Below the pieces are notes generated by a model, which saw nothing but the letters and a program-made list of their open reading frames with translations, was not told the origin of the DNA and searched no databases. Source: Bin87 sp965222895 (GTDB taxonomy: Bacteria > Chloroflexota > Dehalococcoidia > Lucifugimonadales > UBA3495). Taken from it: DNA of 64,000 bases. Where the stretch lies: assembly GCA_965222895.1 (NCBI GenBank), contig CBDCVB010000002.1:496001-560000 (forward strand), in the 5' to 3' direction. Below are positions 7,168 to 15,869 of this stretch, in pieces. Each line of letters starts with the position of its first letter. The first letter of the stretch is position 1. The position numbers and the translations under genes are program-made.

Positions 7168-9918
7168 CTATTCCGCCGCCCGTTCCAGATTCAGCGCCAG
7201 CAGCCGCTCCAGTAGCTCCCCGTCGGCCAAATCGGTCGGCCACCCATACGCATCAACCACCGCCAGATCCAGCCGACGGTGCGCATTGGCCAGCCAGGTG
7301 GGGTAGTCGTTATAGAGGTTAGTGAGGGTGCGGCGGCGCAGTTGGTCGGCGGTCAGCGCCGGGCCGCCGAACAGGTCCACCGGGTTCAGCCAGTTCTCCC
7401 GCAGTCCGTTCAGCTCGGCGGCGGCAGTGGCGATGGCCGCGCGCTGCTCATCGGCAGGCGTCGGAAAGGGGAAGGTCTCAAAGCACGTGGTGGGGGTGTA
7501 TGTACCTCCGCTTTCAGATTCCCGCAACTGACTGCCTACTTGTCTGGCCCATAATTCGTGAATAGTTGATGACAGTACGCCGAGCATATAGTCATTATCG
7601 CTGGCAATTGTGATGATTAGATTAGACGGCAACATATCTTTGGTGAGCCATACGAAAAAGCGATGCTTGGAAACCTTTGGCGTGCCAATAAATCTTTGCA
7701 AGGGCGATAGTGCCTGACGCATGGTGGTTGCCGGGTAACCGTGCAACCACCAGTTTTCCGCTCGCCAGGGCATCCTGTTATTGACCCGTGAAGGCATCAC
7801 CTTTTCCTTCACGTACTCAAACGGTGCTTCGTAAAGAGCGGCATCTGCCTCGGGCATATCGACGCCAAAATCTATAATCCATACATTGCGGGACCGCTGT
7901 GTAATATCAATCCCATTAATCCAGCGCTTGATGACGTCGCTGTTGGATTTGCCGTGGGGATTGGGTTGCGCCATCATATTCAAGGCAACTGTTTCCGGTA
8001 TATCAAACTCGCCTACCTTGCCGATGCCTTGAAACGACAGGTTGCGGTTCCCCGCCAAAGTTCTGGCCTGTGTCAAATCCGCCCCGCCGGTGAGATCGGC
8101 GTTGATGTTGTTCACGCGCTCGCCGTCCAGAATGCGGGTAGTCTGGCTGCCGTCGTCAAAACAGATGATTGAGATATGCACACTGGCGCCGTCCAGCACC
8201 CAATCCTGGTCAGAAACGGCGCTGAAAATATCGCCGCTCTCTTTGATACGAGCCAGCACCGGACGGTTGGACTGGAAGCGTATCGCCTGCGTCGCCAGCA
8301 GGCCGGCCCGCCGCGCCTTGCCTTCCGCAATGTGCTCCCGTGCCTTCTCGAACCAGTAACAGCAGAGGTCGCTGGAATTAGGGATGCGGTCGCCGTACAA
8401 ATCATAGGCCGCGTTGACGTATTCATCGCCTAGCTGTTCCCGGAACGGGAAGTGGCCCAGGAACGGCGGATTGCCCACGATGTAATCCACCGCCGGCCAT
8501 TCCGGTTCCGCCGAACGCCCCGGTTCCCGTATATCAATGATGGCGTCGCGGCATTCAATGGTATTCAGAGAACCCAGCACCGGCTCCCGGTTGTACTGGT
8601 GACCGTTTTCAATCAGCCATTGCAGATGCCCAATCCAGAGGGAAGTACGGGCCAGGTCACTGGCGTAAGCGTCAATCTCAATGCCATAGCACTGCTCCGG
8701 CGACACCTCCGGGAGGAAGCCCCGCAGGTTCAAGTCGGCGGCCAGCGTCAGTACCGCTTTTTCCAGGTCGTGCAACTGACGCAGCGCCACGTAAAGGAAG
8801 TTGCCGCTGCCGCAGGCCGGGTCCAGCACCTTCAGCGAGGACAGCCGGCTCTGGAATTCTTGCAGCAACCGGCGGGCCTGGGCTTCATCCTGCTGGCCCT
8901 CCAGCAGCGTCAGGCCGCCAACTTTGCGCTCAATTTCAGACCACTCAGCCTGCAACGGTTTGATTATCACCGGGTCGATAACCGACAGGATGTCAGCCTC
9001 GGAGGTGTATTGCGCGCCGACGAGTCCCTGCTTGTTGGGGTCAACCACCCGCTCAAACAGGGTGCCGAAAATGGATGGTTCGATGTGGGCCCAATTTCGC
9101 TCCGTCGCCTCGGAGAGTCCTTCCAGCTCACCCGTAGTCATCAAGACCGTATCCGGGTCTGTGAACAAATCGCCATTGAATTGGCGGATTCGGTCAATAC
9201 CAAAACGACCGCCTTCATTCATTTGAGCGAAGAGTTCTTGCAGTCCTCCGTTAAATTCGGCAGGGTCGTTGTGATAGTTCTCGCAAAGCTGGGAGAGCAC
9301 TCGGTTGGGCAGCAGGCCCACGTCCTGCGCGAAAAAGCAGAACACCAGACGATTCAGAAAACGGGCTACGTCAAGAGCGTCAACACCCCGCTCCCGCATG
9401 GACGCAGCGATTTTGGCGAAGATATTGGCCGTTGCCTTGGTAACATCATCCGGGCTGATTTCCGGTTCCAGCGCGTCCGGGTTGTGAAAAACGCTGCGCA
9501 GTATCTCCAGCTGCTCCGGTTCGCCCACATCGTCCAGCAGGATGGTATGGACAATGGACACCTTGTTGGTAAAGTTGGTGTGAACCCGGATGGTGCGGAA
9601 GTCGGACACCACCAGCAGGGGCGGGTTGTTCAGCGCCTCCCGGTAGCGTTGCAGCTGCCGGTACGCCTCGTCCAGGTCCAGGTGCAGCCCCTTGAACTCC
9701 CAGGCGAAGTAGCCTCGCTTGTACACGTCGGCGCGGCCCCGGCGGCCCGATGACTCCCGCACCGCGCGCTCAAAGGTGTACCACTCCTGACGGGGGTCAA
9801 GCTCGGCCGGCGTCGGATGCTCCACCACCCGGCAGAGGTCGATGAACCATTCCTGCGCCCCGGCCGATTCCTGCCCCCGGCTGCGGCGCCACTTGGCAAT
9901 GAACTGTTGGGGAGTCAT
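7168..9918 (-). CDS. MmeI-like (type IIL) restriction-modification enzyme, single polypeptide
   Basis: A 916-residue fused endonuclease and N6-adenine methyltransferase, the same size as MmeI (919). The N-terminal nuclease site is D64-x9-E74-F-K76, with the same spacing as the D-x9-ExK site of MmeI. The methyltransferase has the AdoMet motif D366-PACGSGNF and the catalytic motif N483-PPF. The region from about 590 to 820 should hold the DNA-recognition domain; the recognition sequence cannot be read from the protein. Such enzymes methylate one strand and cut about 20 bases away. The reading frame is intact. The 5' end has been copied into the Uma2 repeats upstream (see findings). DUF3800 follows on the same strand. 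Confidence 0.9.
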   Translation of the reverse strand: MTPQQFIAKWRRSRGQESAGAQEWFIDLCRVVEHPTPAELDPRQEWYTFERAVRESSGRRGRADVYKRGYFAWEFKGLHLDLDEAYRQLQRYREALNNPPLLVVSDFRTIRVHTNFTNKVSIVHTILLDDVGEPEQLEILRSVFHNPDALEPEISPDDVTKATANIFAKIAASMRERGVDALDVARFLNRLVFCFFAQDVGLLPNRVLSQLCENYHNDPAEFNGGLQELFAQMNEGGRFGIDRIRQFNGDLFTDPDTVLMTTGELEGLSEATERNWAHIEPSIFGTLFERVVDPNKQGLVGAQYTSEADILSVIDPVIIKPLQAEWSEIERKVGGLTLLEGQQDEAQARRLLQEFQSRLSSLKVLDPACGSGNFLYVALRQLHDLEKAVLTLAADLNLRGFLPEVSPEQCYGIEIDAYASDLARTSLWIGHLQWLIENGHQYNREPVLGSLNTIECRDAIIDIREPGRSAEPEWPAVDYIVGNPPFLGHFPFREQLGDEYVNAAYDLYGDRIPNSSDLCCYWFEKAREHIAEGKARRAGLLATQAIRFQSNRPVLARIKESGDIFSAVSDQDWVLDGASVHISIICFDDGSQTTRILDGERVNNINADLTGGADLTQARTLAGNRNLSFQGIGKVGEFDIPETVALNMMAQPNPHGKSNSDVIKRWINGIDITQRSRNVWIIDFGVDMPEADAALYEAPFEYVKEKVMPSRVNNRMPWRAENWWLHGYPATTMRQALSPLQRFIGTPKVSKHRFFVWLTKDMLPSNLIITIASDNDYMLGVLSSTIHELWARQVGSQLRESESGGTYTPTTCFETFPFPTPADEQRAAIATAAAELNGLRENWLNPVDLFGGPALTADQLRRRTLTNLYNDYPTWLANAHRRLDLAVVDAYGWPTDLADGELLERLLALNLERAAE

Positions 9919-9991
9919 GGCGTTAACTGCAATGCCCCGGCCGCCTTCTGCCGTCGGTGATGCGCCGTCGGTGATGCAAGGGGCCGGAAGG

Positions 9992-10549
9992 TCAGTAGGT
10001 GAAAATATCGGCTACGGGGCAGGCAAAACGGGGCAGCGCCGGCTCACAAGTCAAAACGTCGTCAATGCCGAACTGTTGCACCGACCCGTCCTCGTGATGA
10101 GCGTACACTTCCTGCGTTTCGGGATACACGTTCAACACCAGGCGCACGCCGGCGCCCAGCCACATTTGCGTTTTGGCGTCTATCTCCGGCTGCCGGTCGT
10201 TAGGTGAAGCAACCTCTACGACCAGGTCGGGGCAGACCCCGAAGGCGTAGCCCTGTGCTGGTGGGGGTTCGGTCATTCGCTGCCGGGTGACGAATGCGTA
10301 ATCCGCAGCTCGAATTGTGTCTGGCCCTCGTTCAATATGGATGCCAGTTTCGGCAGCGAGCGAGTATCCCAGGTTGCGCTGTTTGACAAAATAGCCAATC
10401 AGCAAGCCAATGTTGGCGGCAACCAACCCGTGCATTATGCCTGGTGGCGGCATTTCAATCAGCTGTCCACGGATGAGTTCGTACCGCATCCCGTCGTGGG
10501 GCATCGCCAGCAGGTCATCGGCGGTCATCAACTTCCTGGATGTGGTCAT
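9992..10549 (-). CDS. Uma2-family putative endonuclease, tandem copy 1
   Basis: A 185-residue Uma2/DUF820 protein. The N-terminal block MTTSRKLMTADDLLAMPHDG and the C-terminal block from P-D-L-V-V-E-V-A-S-P-N-D to PVADIFTY are nearly identical to those of copy 2. The middle, about residues 37 to 108, is clearly different and begins P-P-P-G-I-M-H-G-L. The nuclease acidic residues lie in A-A-D-Y-A-F and V-V-E-V-A-S. The ATG at 10549 follows AGAGG by about 9 bases; longer open frames reach upstream but encode the duplicated spacer. It lies 73 bases upstream of the mmeI-like start. Confidence 0.88.
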   Translation of the reverse strand: MTTSRKLMTADDLLAMPHDGMRYELIRGQLIEMPPPGIMHGLVAANIGLLIGYFVKQRNLGYSLAAETGIHIERGPDTIRAADYAFVTRQRMTEPPPAQGYAFGVCPDLVVEVASPNDRQPEIDAKTQMWLGAGVRLVLNVYPETQEVYAHHEDGSVQQFGIDDVLTCEPALPRFACPVADIFTY

Positions 10550-10745
10550 AGTTGGCGCCTCTGGCATTCGCCCGGTATTCACAATGATCCGAACCGTCGT
10601 TTCGGGCATTATAGCGCAAGCCAACCGGATTCCGGCCAGCCGATGCAATTGGCCCGCCGTCCTACTCCACCACCCGGCAGAGTTCAATGAACCATTCCTG
10701 CGCCCCGGCCGCCTTCCGCCGTCGGTTATGCAAGGGGCCGGAAGG

Positions 10746-11300
10746 TCAGTAGGTGAAAATATCGGCTACGGGGCAGGCAAAACGGGGCAGCGCCGGCTCA
10801 CAAGTCAAAACGTCGTCAATGCCGAACTGTTGCACCGACCCGTCCTCGCGATGAGCGTACACTTCCTGTGTTTCGGGATACACGTTCAACACCAGGCGCA
10901 CGCCGGCGCCCAGCCACATTTGCGTTTTGGCGTCTATCTCCGGCTGGCGGTCGTTAGGTGAAGCAACCTCTACGACCAGGTCGGGGATTACTTCGGCGTA
11001 GCCGCGCGCTGCAACGTGGCCTGACAGCCGTCCGAGCGAGGCAAAGGCGTAATCCGGAGCACGGACCGTATCAGGGAGCCTTTCGATCCAGAATCCGGTA
11101 TCTGCGGCCCACGTGTGGCCCAAGTCGCCAGCTTCGACATAATTGCCTATCCGCCGGCCGGTTCGATCCGCTACTATCCCGTGCCGGTCTCCAGCAGGCG
11201 CCATTGTTATTAGCTGTCCACGGATGAGTTCATGCCGCATCCCGTCGTGGGGCATCGCCAGCAGGTCATCGGCGGTCATCAACTTCCTGGACGTAGTCAT
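10746..11300 (-). CDS. Uma2-family putative endonuclease, tandem copy 2
   Basis: A 184-residue protein. The last 80 or so residues match copy 1 almost exactly (H-R-E-D-G instead of H-H-E-D-G), as do the first 30. The centre is different: A-P-A-G-D-R-H-G-I-V-A-D-R-T and a G-H-V-A-A-R-G-Y segment. Intact frame, ATG at 11300. The mosaic pattern could mean gene conversion of the ends or selection for a variable centre. No function beyond the family fold can be assigned. Confidence 0.88.
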   Translation of the reverse strand: MTTSRKLMTADDLLAMPHDGMRHELIRGQLITMAPAGDRHGIVADRTGRRIGNYVEAGDLGHTWAADTGFWIERLPDTVRAPDYAFASLGRLSGHVAARGYAEVIPDLVVEVASPNDRQPEIDAKTQMWLGAGVRLVLNVYPETQEVYAHREDGSVQQFGIDDVLTCEPALPRFACPVADIFTY

Positions 11301-11495
11301 AGTTGGCGCCTCCGGCATTCGCCCGGTATTTGCAATGATCCGAACCGTCGTTGCGGACAGTATAGCGCAAGCCAACCGGATTCCCGCCGGCCGATGCAGT
11401 TGGCCTGCCGGCCTACTCCACCAGCCTCACGAAGCAATGAACCATTCCTGCGCCCCAGCCGCCTTTTGCCGTCGGTTATGCAAGGGGCCGGAAGG

Positions 11496-12050
11496 TCAGT
11501 ATGTGAAAATATCGGCTACGGGGCAGGCAAAACCGGGTAGCGCCGGTTCGCAAGTGAGCGTGTCGCCAGCGCCGAAACGCTGCACCGTGCCATCCTCGTG
11601 GTGGGCAAAGATTTCCTCCGTTACGGGATAGACGTTGAGTACCAGGCGAACGCCGGCAGCCAGCCACATTTGCGTTTTGCGGTCAATGCCTGGCTGTCGG
11701 TCGCTGGGCGAGGCTACTTCAACCACCAGGTCAGGGGTTACTTCCCCGTAGCCGCGATGACTCGGGCGGTTTGGCATTCGTTCGTAGGATACAAATGCGT
11801 AGTCCGGTGCCAGAACGGTATCCGGGCCCCGTTCAATCCAAAACCCGGTCTCGGCCAATCGGCCGCGCCCCAACTCATTCTGATGGGCAAAAACGCTGAT
11901 TCTCCAACCCACTTCGGCGCCGACAAACCCATGATCGTCACTCGCTGGCGGCATCGTGGTCAGTTCCCCCCGCACCAGTTCATGCCGCATCCCGTCGTGG
12001 GGCATCGCCAGCAGGTCATCGGCGGTCATCAACTTCCTGGACATAGTCAT
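11496..12050 (-). CDS. Uma2-family putative endonuclease, tandem copy 3
   Basis: A 184-residue protein beginning MTMSRKLMTADDLLAMPHDG and ending PVADIFTY. It is the most diverged of the three copies: the C-terminal half has P-G-I-D-R-K-T-Q in place of P-E-I-D-A-K-T-Q and F-A-H-H-E-D-G-T. The start at 12050 is fixed by alignment with copies 1 and 2; the open frame continues upstream into tyrS sequence but that part is not real. It is the copy next to tyrS, whose stop codon is about 100 bases upstream. Confidence 0.87.
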   Translation of the reverse strand: MTMSRKLMTADDLLAMPHDGMRHELVRGELTTMPPASDDHGFVGAEVGWRISVFAHQNELGRGRLAETGFWIERGPDTVLAPDYAFVSYERMPNRPSHRGYGEVTPDLVVEVASPSDRQPGIDRKTQMWLAAGVRLVLNVYPVTEEIFAHHEDGTVQRFGAGDTLTCEPALPGFACPVADIFTY

Positions 12051-12151
12051 AGTTGGCGCCTCCGGCATTCGGGGTGAACCGATCCGTCGTTGCGGACAGT
12101 ATAGCGCAAGCCAACCGGATCCCCGCCAGCCGATGCGATTGGCCCGCCGTC

Positions 12152-13375
12152 CTACTCCACCAGCCGCACGAACCGGCGGCGGCCGGCGCGGATGACGGCG
12201 CCGGCGGCCAGCGCTGGTAGGGGCGCTCCGGCGGCCACGGTTGCCCGGTCGCCGCTGCCGTGGATGATTTCCACGGCGCCCTGGCTGACCAGGCGGCGGG
12301 CCTCGCTGGCGCTGGCGACCAGTTCCGTTCGCACCAGCAGCTGGTTGATGCTCAGTTCGGCAACGTCGGCCAGCCGACACTCGGGAATATCATCGGGCAG
12401 GTCCCGGCGCTGCACCACCTGCTCGAACTGGGCCTCGGCGCCGCTGGCGGCAGCGGCGTCGTGGAAGGTGGCGGTTATGGAGCGGGCCAGCCCCTTCTTG
12501 AAATCCATCGGGTTGGCGGAATCCGACTCCATCGCCTGGCCCATGGCGGCGAGGTCGGCGTTGGGCACGTCGGTCAGGTACTCATAATACTGGAGTATCA
12601 GGCTGTCGGGCAGCGACATCACCTTGCCGTACATCTCCTGCGGCGATTCTTCCAGCGCAATGTAGTTGCCCAGGCTCTTGCTCATCTTCTGGACGCCATC
12701 GGTGCCCACCAGGATGGGCATGAGGAAGCACTGCTGCGGCGTTTGACCCATCATCTCCTGCAACTCGCGGCCCACCAGCAGGTTGAACATCTGGTCGGTG
12801 CCGCCGAATTCCACGTCGGCTTCGATGGCCACCGAGTCGTAGGCTTGCAGCAGCGGGTAGAGCAGCTCGGTGATGGCGATGGGTTGGTGGTCGGCGAAGC
12901 GGCGGGCGAAATCGTCCCGTTCCAGGAACTGGGCCACGGTGAAGCGGCTGGTCAGCTCGATGACGTTGGCCAGGGTGAAGTCGCCGAACCACTGGCTCTG
13001 CCATTCCACCTGGGTGCGGTCGCGGTCGACCACCTTGAAGAACTGACGCATATACGATTCGGCGTTGTCCAGCACCTCGGCATGGCTGAGCATCGAGCGG
13101 GTGGCGGAACGGCCCGAGGGGTCGCCAATCTGAGCCGTCCAGTCGCCGACGATGAGAATGACCTGATGGCCCAGGTCCTGCAGCTGCCGCAACTTGCGCA
13201 GCCCCACCACGTGGCCGAGGTGAATGTCCGGGCGGCTGGGGTCGAATCCCATTTTGAGGCGGAGCGGGCGACCCCGTTGCAGCATGGCGACGAAGGCGTC
13301 CTCAGAGATGATACGGCTCACGCCCCGCCGCGTGATGAGCGTCGTATCCGCGGGAATCCGGACGGGACTAGTCAC
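12152..13375 (-). CDS. tyrS: tyrosyl-tRNA synthetase
   Basis: Class I aminoacyl-tRNA synthetase that charges tRNA-Tyr. The ATP-binding motifs are visible: H-L-G-H (about residue 52-55 from this start) and K-M-S-K-S near residue 230. The tyrosine-binding segment G-D-W-T-A-Q-I-G-D-P-S-G is present. The last 60 residues form the S4-like RNA-binding domain (S-I-N-Q-L-L-V to R-F-V-R-L-V-E). The length of about 407 residues is normal for the TyrRS-S/Z type. I chose the GTG at 13375, 6 bases after AAGG; a TTG at 13381 is the alternative. The start overlaps the end of ribF, so the two are translationally coupled. Confidence 0.94.
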   Translation of the reverse strand: MTSPVRIPADTTLITRRGVSRIISEDAFVAMLQRGRPLRLKMGFDPSRPDIHLGHVVGLRKLRQLQDLGHQVILIVGDWTAQIGDPSGRSATRSMLSHAEVLDNAESYMRQFFKVVDRDRTQVEWQSQWFGDFTLANVIELTSRFTVAQFLERDDFARRFADHQPIAITELLYPLLQAYDSVAIEADVEFGGTDQMFNLLVGRELQEMMGQTPQQCFLMPILVGTDGVQKMSKSLGNYIALEESPQEMYGKVMSLPDSLILQYYEYLTDVPNADLAAMGQAMESDSANPMDFKKGLARSITATFHDAAAASGAEAQFEQVVQRRDLPDDIPECRLADVAELSINQLLVRTELVASASEARRLVSQGAVEIIHGSGDRATVAAGAPLPALAAGAVIRAGRRRFVRLVE

Positions 13376-14330
13376 CGGCAACCTTGCCCTTGCGTTCCAG
13401 TTCGTCGTGCTGGGTCAGGGTGGCCCGGGCCAGGTCAACGTCCCGGTTCATCTGGGTGATGAGGGCGTCGATGCCGTCGAAGGTTTCCTGACCGCGCAGC
13501 CGGGACACGAACTCCAGGCGCAGCGACCGGTCGTAGATGTCGTCGGAGAAGTCCAGCAAGTGCGCCTCGATGAGCCGCTGGCTCAGCCCGAAGGTGGGCC
13601 GCACCCCAATGCTGGTCGCCGCCATGTGGCGCACGCCGTTCACCGTCGCATAGGTGGCATAGACCCCATCGGCAGGGATGACAAAGTTGACGGTGGGCAC
13701 GATGTTGGCGGTGGGAAAGCCCAGCTGACGCCCCATCTTGGCCCCATGCACCACGATGCCGTCGGTGGCGTAGGGCCGGCCCAGCAGATATTCGGCGCCG
13801 TCCACGTTGCCGTCGGCCAAAGCGTTGCGCACCCGCCGGCTGCGTACCGCCGAGCCGTCCAACTCCAGCGGCGGCACCGTCTCCACCCAAAAGCCCATTG
13901 AGGAGCCGCGCCGTCGCAGGTAATCCAGATTGCCGCTGCGATTCCGCCCCAGCGCAAAGTCCGGCCCGGTTACGATGCCGCGCATCTTCAGGCAGTCCAC
14001 CAGCAAAGCCGTAAACTCGTTGGCGTCAACGTTGGCCAGCTCGTTGGTGAACTCCAGGCTGATAACCTGCCCCACGCCGGCCTTGTAGAGCAGTTGCACC
14101 TTCTCTTCGGGCGTAATTATCTTGTTGACCACCCGATCCGGGTTCACCACCTCGGCGGGATGATTGCTGAAGGTGATGACCGTGGAAATCAGCGGTTTCG
14201 GCGCCAGCTGAAAGAGCCGTTGCAGCAGGTGCAGGTGGCCGCGATGCACACCGTCAAAAACGCCGATGGTGATGGCGGTTTCACTGCCGGGTGGGGGAGC
14301 CGCGTCGGCCAGCGTCTGGCGAAAACTCAT
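13368..14330 (-). CDS. ribF: bifunctional riboflavin kinase / FAD synthetase
   Basis: Converts riboflavin to FMN and then to FAD. The N-terminal nucleotidyltransferase domain has G-V-F-D-G-V-H-R-G-H (about residues 23-32) and a later R-S-R-R-V-R-N-A-L segment. The C-terminal riboflavin kinase domain has G-R-Q-L-G-F-P-T-A-N-I followed by P-A-D-G-V-Y-A-T-Y. At 320 residues the size is usual. It precedes tyrS in a two-gene operon with overlapping ends. The upstream region holds the ISAs1 insertion, which lies about 190 bases from the start codon and may separate the gene from an older promoter. Confidence 0.93.
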   Translation of the reverse strand: MSFRQTLADAAPPPGSETAITIGVFDGVHRGHLHLLQRLFQLAPKPLISTVITFSNHPAEVVNPDRVVNKIITPEEKVQLLYKAGVGQVISLEFTNELANVDANEFTALLVDCLKMRGIVTGPDFALGRNRSGNLDYLRRRGSSMGFWVETVPPLELDGSAVRSRRVRNALADGNVDGAEYLLGRPYATDGIVVHGAKMGRQLGFPTANIVPTVNFVIPADGVYATYATVNGVRHMAATSIGVRPTFGLSQRLIEAHLLDFSDDIYDRSLRLEFVSRLRGQETFDGIDALITQMNRDVDLARATLTQHDELERKGKVAGD

Positions 14331-14522
14331 TGGGTTTGCGTTTTCCAGCGTCGGTATGTGCTGCCGACTGGCAGGCGTTTCATAAGGAGTAAGGGCGCAG
14401 CAAAACTGAGGGTTGCCGGCACCCGCCCTAGCGCACCGTCGCGACTATCCGCTACGGTTGGGCCTAGCGGCAACGATGGTAGCACAAGGCTCGGCAACCC
14501 GGCAAGCGCAGACCCACCGTCG

Positions 14523-15769
14523 CAGGGCAATCGCGTCTTAATGGTGGTTTTTAGAATTATGCTAATGTTGTCGGATTCGATGAAACGAGAGGAGGCAACG
14601 GGCCGTGGCAGAATCGCATCACGTATCGATCCTGGATCATTTCGCTAACCTGGACGATCCCAGGGTGGAACGCACCCGACGCCACCAACTGGTAGACATC
14701 ATCGCCATCGCCAGCTGCGCCACCATCTGCGGGGCCGATTCCTGGGTGCATATGGAACTCTTCGGCAAGAGCAAGCTGGAATGGTTCCAATCCTTCCTGG
14801 AACTGCCCGGCGGAATCCCCTCCCCTGACACTTTCGGCGCGGTCTTTGCCCGTCTGGACCCCGAGCAGTTCCAGAGTTCCTTCATGGCCTGGACCCAAGC
14901 CGTCGCCGAACTGCTGCCCGGGGAGGTGGTGGCCCACACCCTTGACCAATCGCGGGAAGACGGCCCGACGGTCTCACGACCGCGCGGGCGGCCAGCGAGC
15001 CATGCACCTGGTCAGCGCCTGGGCGACGCAGAACACTCTGACGTTAGGTCAAGTCCAGACCGAGGAGAAATCCAACGAAATCACCGCCATCCCCCAGCTG
15101 CTGCAACAGTTGGAACTGCAAGGCTGCATCGTAACCATTGCTGCCATGGGCTGCCAGCGGGAGATTGCCCAGCAGATCGTGGACGGCGGAGCCGACTACG
15201 TGCTGGCGGTGAAAGAGAACCAGGGTCAGCTCCACGAGGGCATCCGAGACCGGTTCGCGGGAGCCGCGGCGTTGGGTTTTGACGGGGTGCCCTACGACTA
15301 CGCCCAGACCGTGAACAAGGGACACGGCCGCATCGAGCGGCGGGAATGTTGGGTCATCACCGAGACGGACTGCCTGGACTACCTGGATCCCCACGGGCAA
15401 TGGCCTCAAATGAAAGCGGCCATCAAAGTGGTCGGCCATCGGGAAACCACCGCGGGCAGCGTCAGTCAACCCCGCTACTACATCAGCAGCCTGGCGGCCT
15501 CGGCAGAACAACTCCTGGCTGCCGTCCGGAGCCATTGGAGCATTGAGAACTCGCTGCACTGGACTTTGGACGTAACCTTCGGGGAAGACCAGTGCCGAGT
15601 GCGCAAGGATCACGGGCCACCGAACCTGGCCACCCTGCGTCAGATCTCCCACAACCTGCTGAAAAACGAAAACACCCTGAAAGTGGGCATCCAGGGCAAA
15701 CGACTCAACGCCGGTTGGCGTGAAGACTACCTGCTGAAAGTCCTCCTCGGATAAGACGCGATTGCCCTG
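14523..15769 (+). mobile_element. ISAs1-family insertion sequence
   Basis: A 1247-bp element bounded by a perfect 18-bp inverted repeat (left at 14523-14540, right at 15752-15769; outer bases CAGGGCAATCG). It is flanked by a perfect 10-bp target duplication, CCCACCGTCG, at 14513-14522 and 15770-15779. The intact ends and duplication indicate a recent insertion, but the transposase is broken. Confidence 0.95.
14605..15754 (+). pseudogene. ISAs1-family transposase, frameshifted
   Basis: The N-terminal part (MAESHHVSILDHFANLDDPR) runs in the frame of the GTG at 14605, after GAGAGGAGG. The rest, from A-R-R-S-H-D-R-A to the stop at 15754, is in the next frame. The change falls at about 14940-14965, where the family motif I-D-G-K-T, carrying the first catalytic Asp, should be. 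About 13 extra bases appear to split it. The second-frame half keeps D-Y-V-L-A-V-K-E-N and H-W-S-I-E-N-S-L-H-W with the remaining acidic residues. The enzyme is therefore probably inactive. Confidence 0.88.
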
Positions 15770-15869
15770 CCCACCGTCGGGCGTACCCACTTTATCCTGT
15801 CATTGCGAGCGTCCTTCGACAGGCTCAGGACGAGCGGAAATCTCCATGAGGTTGGATACACGTCGGCGA

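Larger units (their letters stand above)
9819..12180. repeat. tandem duplication region: three Uma2 units between mmeI-like and tyrS
   Basis: Three head-to-tail units, each carrying one Uma2 gene. The spacers near 10655-10745 and 11390-11495 contain a copy of the tyrS 3' end joined to a copy of the mmeI-like 5' end. The two source sequences share the 8-base string CTCCACCA at the junction. Within the first spacer, about 80 bases containing the mmeI-like start codon are missing between two CCCCGGCCG repeats. Parts of neighbouring units are nearly identical over more than 200 bases. Confidence 0.9.

Noticed and set aside
8452..9753. Plus-strand frame of 433 codons inside the mmeI-like gene
   Set aside because: Antisense shadow in GC-rich sequence; composition is Gln/His/Arg-rich without motifs.
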